A stretch of 15,994 nt of DNA, from NCBI GenBank assembly GCA_002898675.1, contig BEHW01000047.1, forward strand, positions 1 through 15,994. The letters run 5' to 3'. How positions within the stretch are numbered: the first letter of the stretch is position 1; every line of letters starts with the position of its first letter. The notes under the pieces are model-generated. The model worked only from the letters and a program-made list of their open reading frames with translations, had not been told where the DNA came from and searched no databases. Below are positions 1 through 6,811 of the stretch, piece by piece. A program made the position numbers and the translations under genes. The DNA comes from a bacterium HR20 (GTDB lineage Bacteria; Bacteroidota; Ignavibacteria; Kapaibacteriales; NICIL-2).

Positions 1-1
1 G

Positions 2-325
2 GGGGTGCTCGCTGTCATTGTTCGGCGGCTATCGTCCGTGCGTGGTGGTGGCAATAGCATACCTATCCGCATACTCGCACGCCAGCCACTGGGCAGTAAG
101 GCACTGCTTGTTGTAGCCGAGATTGAAAGAAAACGTGTCGTACTCGGTGTGACCGAGCATACTGTATCGCTTCTTGCGACGCTTTCAGAAACTCCTGCTC
201 CCACGCCAAGCCAACAGACAACACCGCCGCGATCGAGTCACTCACAGCAGCCTCAACCGGCCACACCTGCAGAGCTTTCCTTCCGAGCGTACCTTGCTTC
301 GATGTTCCAGCGGTCGGACAAATAA
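2..325 (+). CDS. fliO: Flagellar biosynthesis protein FliO, C-terminal part (cut by window edge)
   Basis: FliO is a small membrane protein that helps assemble the flagellar type III export gate (FliP/FliQ/FliR). Only the cytoplasmic domain is visible. The segment IPIRILARQPLGSKALLVV followed by RKRVVLGVTEHTVSLLATL matches the FliO pattern of a basic stretch, a 'lGsk..l.lVev' strand and an 'LlGvt...sLL' strand. The tail (about 45 residues) is rich in Pro, Gln, Ser and Thr, as is common for FliO C-termini. The frame is open to the first base of the window. A GTG at 5 is in frame, but the transmembrane helix expected before the basic segment is missing, so the real start lies upstream. The stop is TAA at 323-325. 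The nearest downstream gene is mreB, so this is the last gene of whatever flagellar cluster lies to the left. Assignment is from pattern only, with no flagellar neighbour visible. Confidence 0.72.
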   Translation, partial: GVLAVIVRRLSSVRGGGNSIPIRILARQPLGSKALLVVAEIERKRVVLGVTEHTVSLLATLSETPAPTPSQQTTPPRSSHSQQPQPATPAELSFRAYLASMFQRSDK

Positions 326-350
326 TCCCCTGCATTGCTCTACGGAACGT

Positions 351-375
351 GCGCAATGACTTTGTAGTTTTGCGC
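351..375. repeat. Short inverted repeat between fliO and mreB
   Basis: GCGCAA at 351-356 is mirrored by TTGCGC at 370-375 with a 13-base spacer. It lies in the 124-bp gap between the fliO stop and the mreB start. It could be a weak stem after fliO or an operator in the mreB leader. There is no T-run after it, so it is not a classical terminator. The rest of the gap (326-449) shows nothing else I can support. Confidence 0.3.
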
Positions 376-449
376 CGCCACTGCTGCCGTCACGCGTTGC
401 TGACATAGTGTGGTAGGTTCTCAAGACGACTGACTTCCCCCGCTTGCAC

Positions 450-1472
450 ATGAAATTTTCGTTTTTCTCCAACGATATTGCCATTGATCTCGGCACTGCC
501 AATACGCTCGTGTGGATGAAGGGCAAAGGCATTGTGCTCAACGAACCCTCGATCGTTGCCTACGACCGCACAACCAAGAATGTCATCGCTGTCGGTCACG
601 AAGCCAACGCAATGGTCGGAAAAACGCACAAAGAAATCCGGACGATACGCCCACTCAAAGACGGGGTCATCGCCGACTTTGAAATTGCAGAGGAAATGCT
701 GCGCGCGTTCATCCGAAAGGTTTCGCAATCGTGGCAGCCAGTCCGGCGCGTTGTCATCTGCGTTCCTTCCGGGATTACCGAAGTCGAAAAGCGTGCAGTC
801 CGCGACAGCGCCGAGCATGCAGGAGCAAAAGAGGTCTATTTGCTCGCAGAACCAATGGCTGCAGCCATTGGCGTTGGGCTGGACGTCCACGAACCTGTCG
901 GCAACATGATCGTGGACATTGGCGGTGGCACAACGGAAATTGCTGTCATTGCCCTCTCGGGCATCGTCAGCGACGAATCCATTCGGGTCGCTGGGGATGA
1001 GATGACCGATGCGATTGTACAGTACTTCAAGCGTAAGCACAACATGCTCATCGGCGAGCGTACTGCGGAATTCATCAAACACGAGGTCGGCTCTGCATAC
1101 CCAGTCGAAGAAGACGTCATCATTGAAGTCAAGGGACGGGATTTGCTCGAAGGGATTCCGCGCATGATCGAAGTAAGCTCTGCCGACATTCGAGAGTCGC
1201 TCCAGCAATCGGTGCAACTGATCATCGAGGCGATCATGAATCTGCTGGAGCGGACACCACCGGAACTCTCCGCCGATATCTTCGACCGTGGCATTATCCT
1301 CACCGGAGGCGGCGCACTCCTGAAAGGCCTCGACGAACGCATTGCACGCGAAACGCGCCTTCCGGTCCATATTGCCGACGATCCTCTGACCGCAGTTGTC
1401 CGCGGCTCAGGGAAAGTCCTCGAGAATTTGCAGGACTATTCGTCGGTGCTGCTCAAATCGAAGCGGTACTGA
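450..1472 (+). CDS. mreB: Rod shape-determining protein MreB (bacterial actin)
   Basis: MreB is the actin-like ATPase that forms short membrane-bound filaments and positions the elongation machinery for lateral wall synthesis. The 340-residue product has the family's usual length. It shows the phosphate-1 motif DLGTANTL (about residues 13-20), GKGIVLNEPS, the phosphate-2 motif VDIGGGTTE (about 155-163) and the adenosine motif ILTGGGALLKG (about 283-293). The N-terminus MKFSFFSNDIAIDLG is a short hydrophobic/aromatic lead-in typical of MreB. I chose ATG at 450; a TTG two codons earlier (444) is in frame but adds nothing conserved. No Shine-Dalgarno sequence precedes the start. It is the first gene of mreB-mreC-mreD, with mreC beginning 10 bases after the TGA stop. 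Identification is very secure. Confidence 0.97.
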   Translation: MKFSFFSNDIAIDLGTANTLVWMKGKGIVLNEPSIVAYDRTTKNVIAVGHEANAMVGKTHKEIRTIRPLKDGVIADFEIAEEMLRAFIRKVSQSWQPVRRVVICVPSGITEVEKRAVRDSAEHAGAKEVYLLAEPMAAAIGVGLDVHEPVGNMIVDIGGGTTEIAVIALSGIVSDESIRVAGDEMTDAIVQYFKRKHNMLIGERTAEFIKHEVGSAYPVEEDVIIEVKGRDLLEGIPRMIEVSSADIRESLQQSVQLIIEAIMNLLERTPPELSADIFDRGIILTGGGALLKGLDERIARETRLPVHIADDPLTAVVRGSGKVLENLQDYSSVLLKSKRY

Positions 1473-1482
1473 TTTTGCGGCT

Positions 1483-2337
1483 ATGCAACGCTTTGCGGAG
1501 TTCCTCTTCCGTTATCGTGAGCACATCACCGCTGCCCTACTAGCAATCGTCTCGCTTGCGCTCATGTCCTATGGTAACGTTACGCAGTTGGGTGGCTTCC
1601 GCGCGCTCGTCATCGGTGGATTGGGAATGGTGCAGCAAGCCTTTGCATGGATTCCCAATCCTATCGCGCTCGAAAAGGAGAACCGTGCGCTGCGGCAGAT
1701 TAATCTCGACCTGCAACAGGAAGTGATGCTGCTTCGGCGCGCTGGGGTCGAGAATGCGCAACTTCGGAGAATGCTCGACCTCAAGAATGAAAGCCGATTG
1801 CCGCTGCTGCCTGCAGCGGTCGTCGGGAAGACGGTCTTCCGAACGCGGCAATTCCTGACGCTCGATCGTGGCAGCCGCGATGGCGTAAAGGTTGGAATGA
1901 CAGTGATGACCGATGCCGGGCTGGTCGGATCGGTCGTTGCCACCAGTGCGCACTACGCACTTGTTCAAACCCTGTTCAACCGTGACGTCCGCGTCAGTGC
2001 ACGTCTTGAGCCTACCCGGCAGGAAGGAATTCTCCTTTGGGATGGCTTCGATTACCTCCTGCTGCAGAACATCCCCAAAACTGAGCAAGTCAACGTTGGC
2101 GATCGCGTCCTCACAAGCGGGCTAAGCACGCGCTACGTCCCGGAAATTCCCATCGGCCGCGTCAAGAACGTCATCAACGATCCAACCTCGATGTTCTACC
2201 GTATCATCGTCGAGCCGGCTGTCGAATTCGGGCGACTCGAGCAGGTCTTCGTCATCCTTCGCACGCCACCCCCGGAGCAACTGATGCTCGAGCGTGCGCT
2301 TCAAGAGTTCATCGAGCGTAGGAGTGCCGGCCGATGA
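1483..2337 (+). CDS. mreC: Rod shape-determining protein MreC
   Basis: MreC is the bitopic scaffold linking MreB to periplasmic wall enzymes such as PBP2. The 284-residue product has a short basic N-terminus, one transmembrane helix (about residues 14-32) and a coiled coil (about 62-100, starting LEKENRALRQINLDLQQE). The two small beta domains follow, with family motifs such as LDRGSRDGVKVGMTV, GLVGSV, and GDRVLTSGLSTRYVPEIPIGRV near the C-terminus. The frame stays open upstream to a GTG at 1396 inside mreB, but that extension is not MreC-like. ATG at 1483, just ahead of the transmembrane helix, is the natural start. The stop TGA overlaps another ATG (2334-2337), the start of a 10-codon frame described separately. 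Gene order mreB-mreC-mreD confirms the call. Confidence 0.95.
   Translation: MQRFAEFLFRYREHITAALLAIVSLALMSYGNVTQLGGFRALVIGGLGMVQQAFAWIPNPIALEKENRALRQINLDLQQEVMLLRRAGVENAQLRRMLDLKNESRLPLLPAAVVGKTVFRTRQFLTLDRGSRDGVKVGMTVMTDAGLVGSVVATSAHYALVQTLFNRDVRVSARLEPTRQEGILLWDGFDYLLLQNIPKTEQVNVGDRVLTSGLSTRYVPEIPIGRVKNVINDPTSMFYRIIVEPAVEFGRLEQVFVILRTPPPEQLMLERALQEFIERRSAGR
2320..2324 (+). promoter_or_regulatory. Shine-Dalgarno AGGAG ahead of the mreC/mreD bridge frame
   Basis: AGGAG lies 9 bases before ATG 2334, a good distance for ribosome binding. It does not serve the mreD ATG at 2366, which is more than 40 bases away. It is notable because mreB and mreC have no such site. Confidence 0.45.
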
Positions 2338-2366
2338 TCGCTCCACTGCCTGGCATGGTGCGTTGA
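2334..2366 (+). CDS. Possible 10-codon bridge peptide between mreC and mreD
   Basis: The frame MIAPLPGMVR starts at an ATG overlapping the mreC stop (ATGA, 2334-2337). It ends at a TGA overlapping the mreD ATG (TGATG, 2364-2368). AGGAG sits 9 bases upstream of it. The arrangement would carry a terminating mreC ribosome through a short frame and deliver it to mreD. It could be a translational-coupling device, the remnant of an older mreD start displaced by a frameshift, or chance. The peptide itself suggests no function. Confidence 0.3.
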   Translation: MIAPLPGMVR

Positions 2367-2863
2367 TGAATCGAGACTACGGCGTTTACGTTGTCGTTGC
2401 TCTGCTGGTTATTTTGATTGAGACTGTCGCCAGCAACCTCCTGGCAATCGGCGGGATCACGCCGGACTTGCTCCTTGTGGTTATCGTATCGTTCGCGCTG
2501 CATAAGGGACAGCTGCCGGGTGTGCTCTTCGGCTTTACCAGTGGGTTGGTCTTCGATATTGTCTCGACCGACGTCCTCGGCTCCAATGCGTTGGTAAAGC
2601 TGCTCGCTGGCTACTGTGCGGGATTTTTTCACCGTGAGGATGCATCGCTGCAGGCAAGCATTGGCTCGCCGCGGTTCATCGGTGTCTTGCTCGGCTGCGC
2701 GCTCGTCCATAACGCAGTGTACTCGTTTCTCTATACGCGTCCAGCTGATATTCCCTTCGTTGCGTTTTACCTCAAAAACGGCATCGCAGCTGCACTCTAC
2801 ACCACTGCGCTTGCGCTCTTGCCATTTTTCTACGCATCGCGACAGCGGGGAGAAGACTACTAA
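2366..2863 (+). CDS. mreD: Rod shape-determining protein MreD
   Basis: MreD is the multispanning membrane partner of MreC in the elongasome. The 165-residue product has the family's usual size and is almost entirely hydrophobic, with about five membrane segments. It shows the MreD-like pattern ITPDLLLVVIVSFAL, followed by GVLFGFTSGLVFDIVS with the typical Gly-rich segment and Asp. The TGFxHRE-like part (GYCAGFFHRE) and later helices also fit. ATG 2366 gives the short N-terminus MNRDYGVYVVVALLV; earlier in-frame codons would run through mreC. The usual next genes of this operon (mrdA for PBP2, rodA) are absent. Instead the stop TAA (2861-2863) overlaps the stop of the convergent nosY gene. There is no room for a terminator between the two. 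Confidence 0.9.
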   Translation: MNRDYGVYVVVALLVILIETVASNLLAIGGITPDLLLVVIVSFALHKGQLPGVLFGFTSGLVFDIVSTDVLGSNALVKLLAGYCAGFFHREDASLQASIGSPRFIGVLLGCALVHNAVYSFLYTRPADIPFVAFYLKNGIAAALYTTALALLPFFYASRQRGEDY

Positions 2864-3633
2864 AAATCTCGCCTGCGAAAGATGCGCTCTCCTCGCAGGA
2901 GTGGATACCCAATCCATCCAGTTACGACAAGTGCGATGACCACCAAACTTCGCTCCGAGCCGAAAAACCCGCGAAGCGCCGCCCCCGTGATCCCCATCAA
3001 CGCCGAAGCATCCGAGTGCAGAAGGAGAGCAACTCTGATCGCATCAATCGGATTGAGCGCAAGGAGTACAAGGAGAGCCTTCTCGATCGGATAGTCCTCC
3101 AGTATCGCCATCGCAACGACGAGGATCGCATCGTAGAGAACTGCACAGTAGAGCCACACCATCAGTGCAAGACCGATACCGCGTGCTTTATCGGGTTGCC
3201 CAATCGCTAGACGATACGCAAGAGCGCTAAAACAAAGCGTAAGCACAACCCCAGCAATAGTAAGCAACGCCACATCGTAATTGCCCCAGACGAAATATCC
3301 AGCAACAAGAGGCAACGTACACCCACCAACAAGTGCAAGTGTCATTCCCGTCCATTGCCCCCAATAGACTGCTCGGCGGCTGATTGGCTGTGCAAGGAGC
3401 ATCTCGACAAATTCGCGATTGTTGTACTGCTGCAGTGCGATGAGCACAAGCGTGATCAAGGGGACAATGAGCAACAGTAAACTTGCCAGCGTCAGGCTCA
3501 CTTTCGCTGGGTCCCCGCCGAAGAGCGAAAGTGCTGCAACGATCGCCCCAAGCGCGAGCAGATATGCCAGCATCGGTCGGCTCCTGGCCATCTGCAAGAG
3601 TGCAAGTCGTGCAACGACGACGGTGTGTCTCAT
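2860..3633 (-). CDS. nosY: Nos ABC transporter permease NosY
   Basis: NosY is the membrane subunit of the NosDFY complex, which together with NosL assembles the copper-sulfur CuZ site of nitrous oxide reductase. The 257-residue product has about six membrane helices and an ABC-2-type fold. It carries the NosY hallmark QQYNNREFVEMLLAQPISRR after the second helix, a cytoplasmic coupling-helix region, and a GERIFRRRDF tail. The frame extends 9 codons further up, but ATG at 3633 overlaps the nosF stop as ATGA and has GAGAGG 7 bases ahead, so it is preferred. It is the last gene of the nos operon, and its TAG stop (2860-2862) overlaps the facing mreD stop. Confidence 0.92.
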   Translation of the reverse strand: MRHTVVVARLALLQMARSRPMLAYLLALGAIVAALSLFGGDPAKVSLTLASLLLLIVPLITLVLIALQQYNNREFVEMLLAQPISRRAVYWGQWTGMTLALVGGCTLPLVAGYFVWGNYDVALLTIAGVVLTLCFSALAYRLAIGQPDKARGIGLALMVWLYCAVLYDAILVVAMAILEDYPIEKALLVLLALNPIDAIRVALLLHSDASALMGITGAALRGFFGSERSLVVIALVVTGWIGYPLLRGERIFRRRDF

Positions 3634-4373
3634 TGCAGAACCTCTCGCTGAAGGTGCCATGCAATCGCCCCCATCAAGCTTGTCGTTGCTGCATCGGCCA
3701 GCAACTGCTCGAGTGGCAGGTCAATGCAAATTTTTCCTTCGAACAGATAAACCAGCCGATCGGCAAGCTCCAGTGCGTCTTGCGGGCTATGGGTCGTGAT
3801 CACGATACATTTCCCTTGCGCTCGTTCACGTGCGATCTTGGCTTTGATCGTTTCCGTTGAAATCGGATCAAGACCCGCCGTTGGCTCATCCAGAAGAACA
3901 ATCGTGGGTGAAAAGTACCACGCCAACGCCGCACCGACACGCTGCCGCTGGCCACCGGAGAGTACACCGAGCTGCTTGGAAGCCAAGCTTGCAATGTTCA
4001 ACTGCTCGTAGAGCTGGAGATCATAGCTGTTGCAATCGCTGCGGAGTTGCATGAGCATGTGGAAGAGTTCGTCAACGGTCAACGTCTCGGGATACCGCGC
4101 AATTTGCGGCATGTACCCAACCGAGCGTCGGTATGAGACGTCGCCACTGGCTTCATGCCCTGCGATATGAATCGAGCCCCTATCGGGGCGTACCAATCCA
4201 ACCATGCTCTTGATGAGCGTGCTTTTGCCCGAGCCATTCGGCCCCATGAGCGCCACAACTTCACCGAAGTGCATCAAGACGTCAACGCCACAGAGAACCT
4301 CCTGTGCACCAAACCGTTTCGTCAGTCCACGTACCTCGATGGCAGTGTGTTGTCCGGGGCTTGATGGATTCAT
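3630..4373 (-). CDS. nosF: Nos ABC transporter ATP-binding protein NosF
   Basis: NosF is the cytoplasmic ATPase that powers NosY and, through it, the periplasmic NosD during CuZ maturation of NosZ. The 247-residue product has a complete set of ABC motifs: Walker A GPNGSGKS (44-51), Q-loop Q90 in YMPQ, signature LSGGQRQRVG (138-147), Walker B IVLLDEPTAGLDP (158-170) and the H-loop ITTHSPQD (H195). YMPQIARYPETLTVDE is typical of NosF. Its ATG (4373) overlaps the nosD stop as ATGA, and its stop overlaps nosY as ATGA, so the three genes are translationally coupled. A purine-rich GGGAG lies very close to the start. Sequence alone would allow another ABC-2 exporter ATPase, but the flanking nosD and nosY settle it. 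Confidence 0.94.
   Translation of the reverse strand: MNPSSPGQHTAIEVRGLTKRFGAQEVLCGVDVLMHFGEVVALMGPNGSGKSTLIKSMVGLVRPDRGSIHIAGHEASGDVSYRRSVGYMPQIARYPETLTVDELFHMLMQLRSDCNSYDLQLYEQLNIASLASKQLGVLSGGQRQRVGAALAWYFSPTIVLLDEPTAGLDPISTETIKAKIARERAQGKCIVITTHSPQDALELADRLVYLFEGKICIDLPLEQLLADAATTSLMGAIAWHLQREVLQ
3641..3646 (-). promoter_or_regulatory. Shine-Dalgarno GAGAGG before nosY
   Basis: On the minus strand GAGAGG stands 7 bases upstream of the nosY ATG at 3633, inside the end of nosF. It decides the nosY start in favour of 3633 over the upstream in-frame codon at 3660. Confidence 0.5.
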
Positions 4374-5662
4374 CGCTCCCTGCGCGACCTTCGACAGTTG
4401 AGTTCAGGCATCGTAACCTGCACCATCGGTGAAGGTGCTTTCATTTGTGGCCGCTCATCTTCGATCGTCGGCGGGATGATCGAGGGGATCGCTCGCTCCA
4501 TGTAGGTCAAGAGCTCGACGATAAAGCTCCGCAAGAGCAAGATTGCACTTGGGACACGCTCGATGAGGATTGAAAACAGTGACACTGGACGATAGGGAAT
4601 ATCGCCATACCCATCCCGATCAAGGTCATAGCCGCGGTAGTGATCCCAGTAGTTCTCCCAGCAACGAACGCTGCTCCGCGTAGCGTTGGAAAGAACGTCG
4701 AACGTGTTTGCAATGAACGTGTTCCTGGCAAGAAGAACCCCTACGGAACTACCGAGAATTTTGACTGCCCAGCCGTTGGAGCGGAACGTGTTCGAGGCAA
4801 CCGATGTGTTATCGGAGCCTTCCATGTAGATGCCCACCGTGTTCTGCTCGAAGACATTTCCACACACGATGCTACCAGAGATGTCCTTGAGCAAGAGTCC
4901 ATAGCTACTGGGTCCCCAGTTATCGGTAAAGGCGTTGTTTTCCATCCGAACGTAGCGGGAGTACATCACCGCGACTCCAGCGCCGTTGTGGTGGAATGCA
5001 TTCGAGCGATAGATGTTGCTATCGGAGAACATGAAGTGCAAACCGTACCGCATGTTGTGGCTACTTTCGTTCCCTTCGATTCTGCAGCCACTGCTGAACT
5101 CGAAGTACAGCCCATCCCGATGGTAGGAAACAGAGCAACGTTCAATGCGGCATCCTGGGGATTTCCACAGGTGCACGCCGTTCCCCGATAAGGATTCGAC
5201 CGCACCAGTTCCTCTACAAGTAGCATTCTCGATGATACTCCCCGGCGAGTGATAGCATGCAATCCCGAACGCACAATTCTCCGTTTCGACCTCGCCAATC
5301 CTACAGCCCGGCGCATTCTCAAGCCTGATCGCTGCATACTCTTCGAGCGAGGAATAGCCAGTATTGGCAAATTTCATCCCGTGAAGATGGACATTGCCAC
5401 ATCGAACGGTAATGATCGTTCCCTGCGATCCACCATCGAGAAGAGGCCGCCCTTTTCCGAGAATCGTCACCGGCACGGTGATCACAGCATGCGTCTGGGG
5501 ATAGTGGCCTGGCCCAACCACAATCGTATCGCCCGATGTTGCACGCGCGAGTGCCAGTTCGAGCGTTCGAAGCGGGCAGGTCGGGCATACCTCCAACACA
5601 CCACCCACCGCAGCGGAAGTGGTAACCAGTGTGACGATGCACAGGCTGAGGCGCTTCCTCAA
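4370..5662 (-). CDS. nosD: Periplasmic copper-site maturation protein NosD
   Basis: NosD is the periplasmic right-handed beta-helix (CASH-type) component of NosDFY, needed to build the CuZ cluster of NosZ. The 430-residue product begins with a signal peptide (LRKRLSLCIVTLVTTSAAVGG). The opening 'ALARATSGDTIVVGPGHY' segment of NosD proteins follows, then a long series of beta-helix turns rich in N, G and short hydrophobics (about residues 60-350). It ends with the NosD-type tail PVSLFSILIERVPSAILLLRS and PTIEDERPQMK. No ATG lies near the N-terminus. The start is TTG at 5662, whose TTGA overlaps the stop of the upstream NosL fusion (5659-5661). The frame stays open to 5914 inside that gene, but the extension is Cys-rich, unlike NosD, and would precede the signal peptide. 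Confidence 0.93.
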   Translation of the reverse strand: MRKRLSLCIVTLVTTSAAVGGVLEVCPTCPLRTLELALARATSGDTIVVGPGHYPQTHAVITVPVTILGKGRPLLDGGSQGTIITVRCGNVHLHGMKFANTGYSSLEEYAAIRLENAPGCRIGEVETENCAFGIACYHSPGSIIENATCRGTGAVESLSGNGVHLWKSPGCRIERCSVSYHRDGLYFEFSSGCRIEGNESSHNMRYGLHFMFSDSNIYRSNAFHHNGAGVAVMYSRYVRMENNAFTDNWGPSSYGLLLKDISGSIVCGNVFEQNTVGIYMEGSDNTSVASNTFRSNGWAVKILGSSVGVLLARNTFIANTFDVLSNATRSSVRCWENYWDHYRGYDLDRDGYGDIPYRPVSLFSILIERVPSAILLLRSFIVELLTYMERAIPSIIPPTIEDERPQMKAPSPMVQVTMPELNCRRSRRER

Positions 5663-6714
5663 TCGAGCGTGGCTACGTAACGTTGTACATCCTGCCACGA
5701 AAGTACATCGCCACCGTGGGTGCGCTGCACTGTTTCGGCTGATGTACGATCTGCATATGCGCTCAGGTCTGCACCCATCGGGCTTGGGAGCTTCGTACTC
5801 CGCACATACCACGCTGAGCGTGCATCCACAAACGTTCCGGGCATGCGGAAATCGGTTACCAGGACAAGCGCAACATCGCTCGAATCCAGCGAGCGGAGCA
5901 TGTTGACCATGCACTCGATTGAGTCGAATTTGTACGCCTTCCCTTTCTTATTGACAACCTCGGTGCCGAATCGTCGGTCTGTAATGGTCATCTTGCAGTA
6001 GCTGCACTCATCCGTCCCGTAGCGGATCGGCTCCGGCGATGGCGCACAGGTTAGCTGAGTAAACACCAGCAGAATAACCATGCTGAGAATCGTCGCTGGG
6101 TGCGCAGTTGTGCGCTCAGGTTCGGTCCCGATCTGCGACAGCTTACGGGTACTGCGTCCTGCCTGCCACCACGCGCCGATGCCACACGCAAGGGCAGCAA
6201 GGATACCCCATCCACCCCACGAGGGATATGAATGTGCAGTGATGTTCAGCAGCTGTTTTGTCCCGATGAGCGGCGGTTTATACGTCATTCCCTCGATCTT
6301 GATCGGCGCATTGGGATTGAGTTGAGAGCCATACTCTCGCTCCCACCGATCAAAGTCATAGAGCCCAAGAGTGCCGGCGAATGCTATCGCTGCGATCCAC
6401 ACCGCGATGAGCCACCGCCGCGGAACGGCAAATGCAAGCCCACCCAACCCAATGAGTGCTGCAAGGATCCACGGCATGAATCGAAGTTCGGGAATGCTCT
6501 CTGGCTCGATAGGTTTCATACCGATGTAATGGTTCAGGATGTTGATGTTTTCCAGGTCATGCTCACCGATTCCACGGAGCGAATTGACATAGATGAACAT
6601 CCCAATCGGCTCGGGGTATTGTGGTGCTTCCAGTTCGATCCGCCAGAGCGGCAAAATGTACGCAAGACCGAGCAACACAATCCCAACAGCCAACAGAACT
6701 CTCGACCGTTTCAT
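5659..6714 (-). CDS. nosL: NosB-like membrane domain fused to NosL copper chaperone
   Basis: The 351-residue product joins two nos accessory functions. Residues 1-190 form a four-helix membrane domain (about 5-23, 81-97, 101-118, 167-185). Its large periplasmic loop contains APQYPEPIGM and INILNHYIGM; such proteins sit right after nosZ in clade II clusters, where a transmembrane protein called NosB is known. Residues 205-222 form a fifth helix. Residues 223-351 match NosL, the periplasmic Cu(I) chaperone of NosZ: the metal motif DECSYCKMTI (C237, C240, M242), KFDSIECMV, FVDARSAWYV, SPMGAD and a C-terminal GGDVLSW. Basic residues at 99-100 and 187-191 place the loops so that NosL faces the periplasm. 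Free NosL is normally a lipoprotein; here C223 lies in a poor lipobox (QLTC) after the fifth helix. The start is ATG 6714 without a Shine-Dalgarno site, 97 bases after nosZ. Confidence 0.88.
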   Translation of the reverse strand: MKRSRVLLAVGIVLLGLAYILPLWRIELEAPQYPEPIGMFIYVNSLRGIGEHDLENINILNHYIGMKPIEPESIPELRFMPWILAALIGLGGLAFAVPRRWLIAVWIAAIAFAGTLGLYDFDRWEREYGSQLNPNAPIKIEGMTYKPPLIGTKQLLNITAHSYPSWGGWGILAALACGIGAWWQAGRSTRKLSQIGTEPERTTAHPATILSMVILLVFTQLTCAPSPEPIRYGTDECSYCKMTITDRRFGTEVVNKKGKAYKFDSIECMVNMLRSLDSSDVALVLVTDFRMPGTFVDARSAWYVRSTKLPSPMGADLSAYADRTSAETVQRTHGGDVLSWQDVQRYVATLD

Positions 6715-6740
6715 GGTTTGGATACTCGTAGTGACACGGA

Positions 6741-6783
6741 ACCCAATGAAGGGCAGGGGTCATTGGGAGCTCCCCTGCCCTTC
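6741..6783 (-). promoter_or_regulatory. Strong hairpin with competing pairing in the nosZ to nosL gap
   Basis: GAAGGGCAGGGG (6748-6759) is perfectly complementary to CCCCTGCCCTTC (6772-6783), giving a 12-bp GC-rich stem with a 12-base loop. In addition CCCAATGA (6742-6749) is perfectly complementary to TCATTGGG (6760-6767), which lies in the loop of the first stem. The two stems share two bases and probably exclude each other. No T-run follows on either strand, so it is not a standard intrinsic terminator. In the nos transcript it would lie just after the nosZ stop. It may stabilise nosZ mRNA, reduce read-through to the accessory genes, or act as a switch. Confidence 0.6.
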
Positions 6784-6811
6784 TCCGAATGTGCTTGAAC
6801 GATGGAGGTGC

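Noticed and set aside
365..372. TAGTTTTG resembling the Bacteroidota -7 element TAnnTTTG upstream of mreB
   Set aside because: The nearest TTG upstream is about 27 bases away, too far for a -33 element, so it is likely chance.
390..1370. Long minus-strand open frame (326 codons) opposite mreB
   Set aside because: It lies wholly antisense to a certain gene and has no recognisable domain. Codon bias of mreB explains the missing stops.
1396..1482. Upstream in-frame extension of mreC
   Set aside because: It lies inside mreB and encodes a Ser/Arg-rich stretch not seen in MreC; ATG 1483 precedes the transmembrane helix directly.
5663..5914. N-terminal extension of nosD
   Set aside because: This stretch overlaps the NosL domain in another frame, is Cys/Arg-rich and would bury the signal peptide. 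The TTGA overlap gives a better start.
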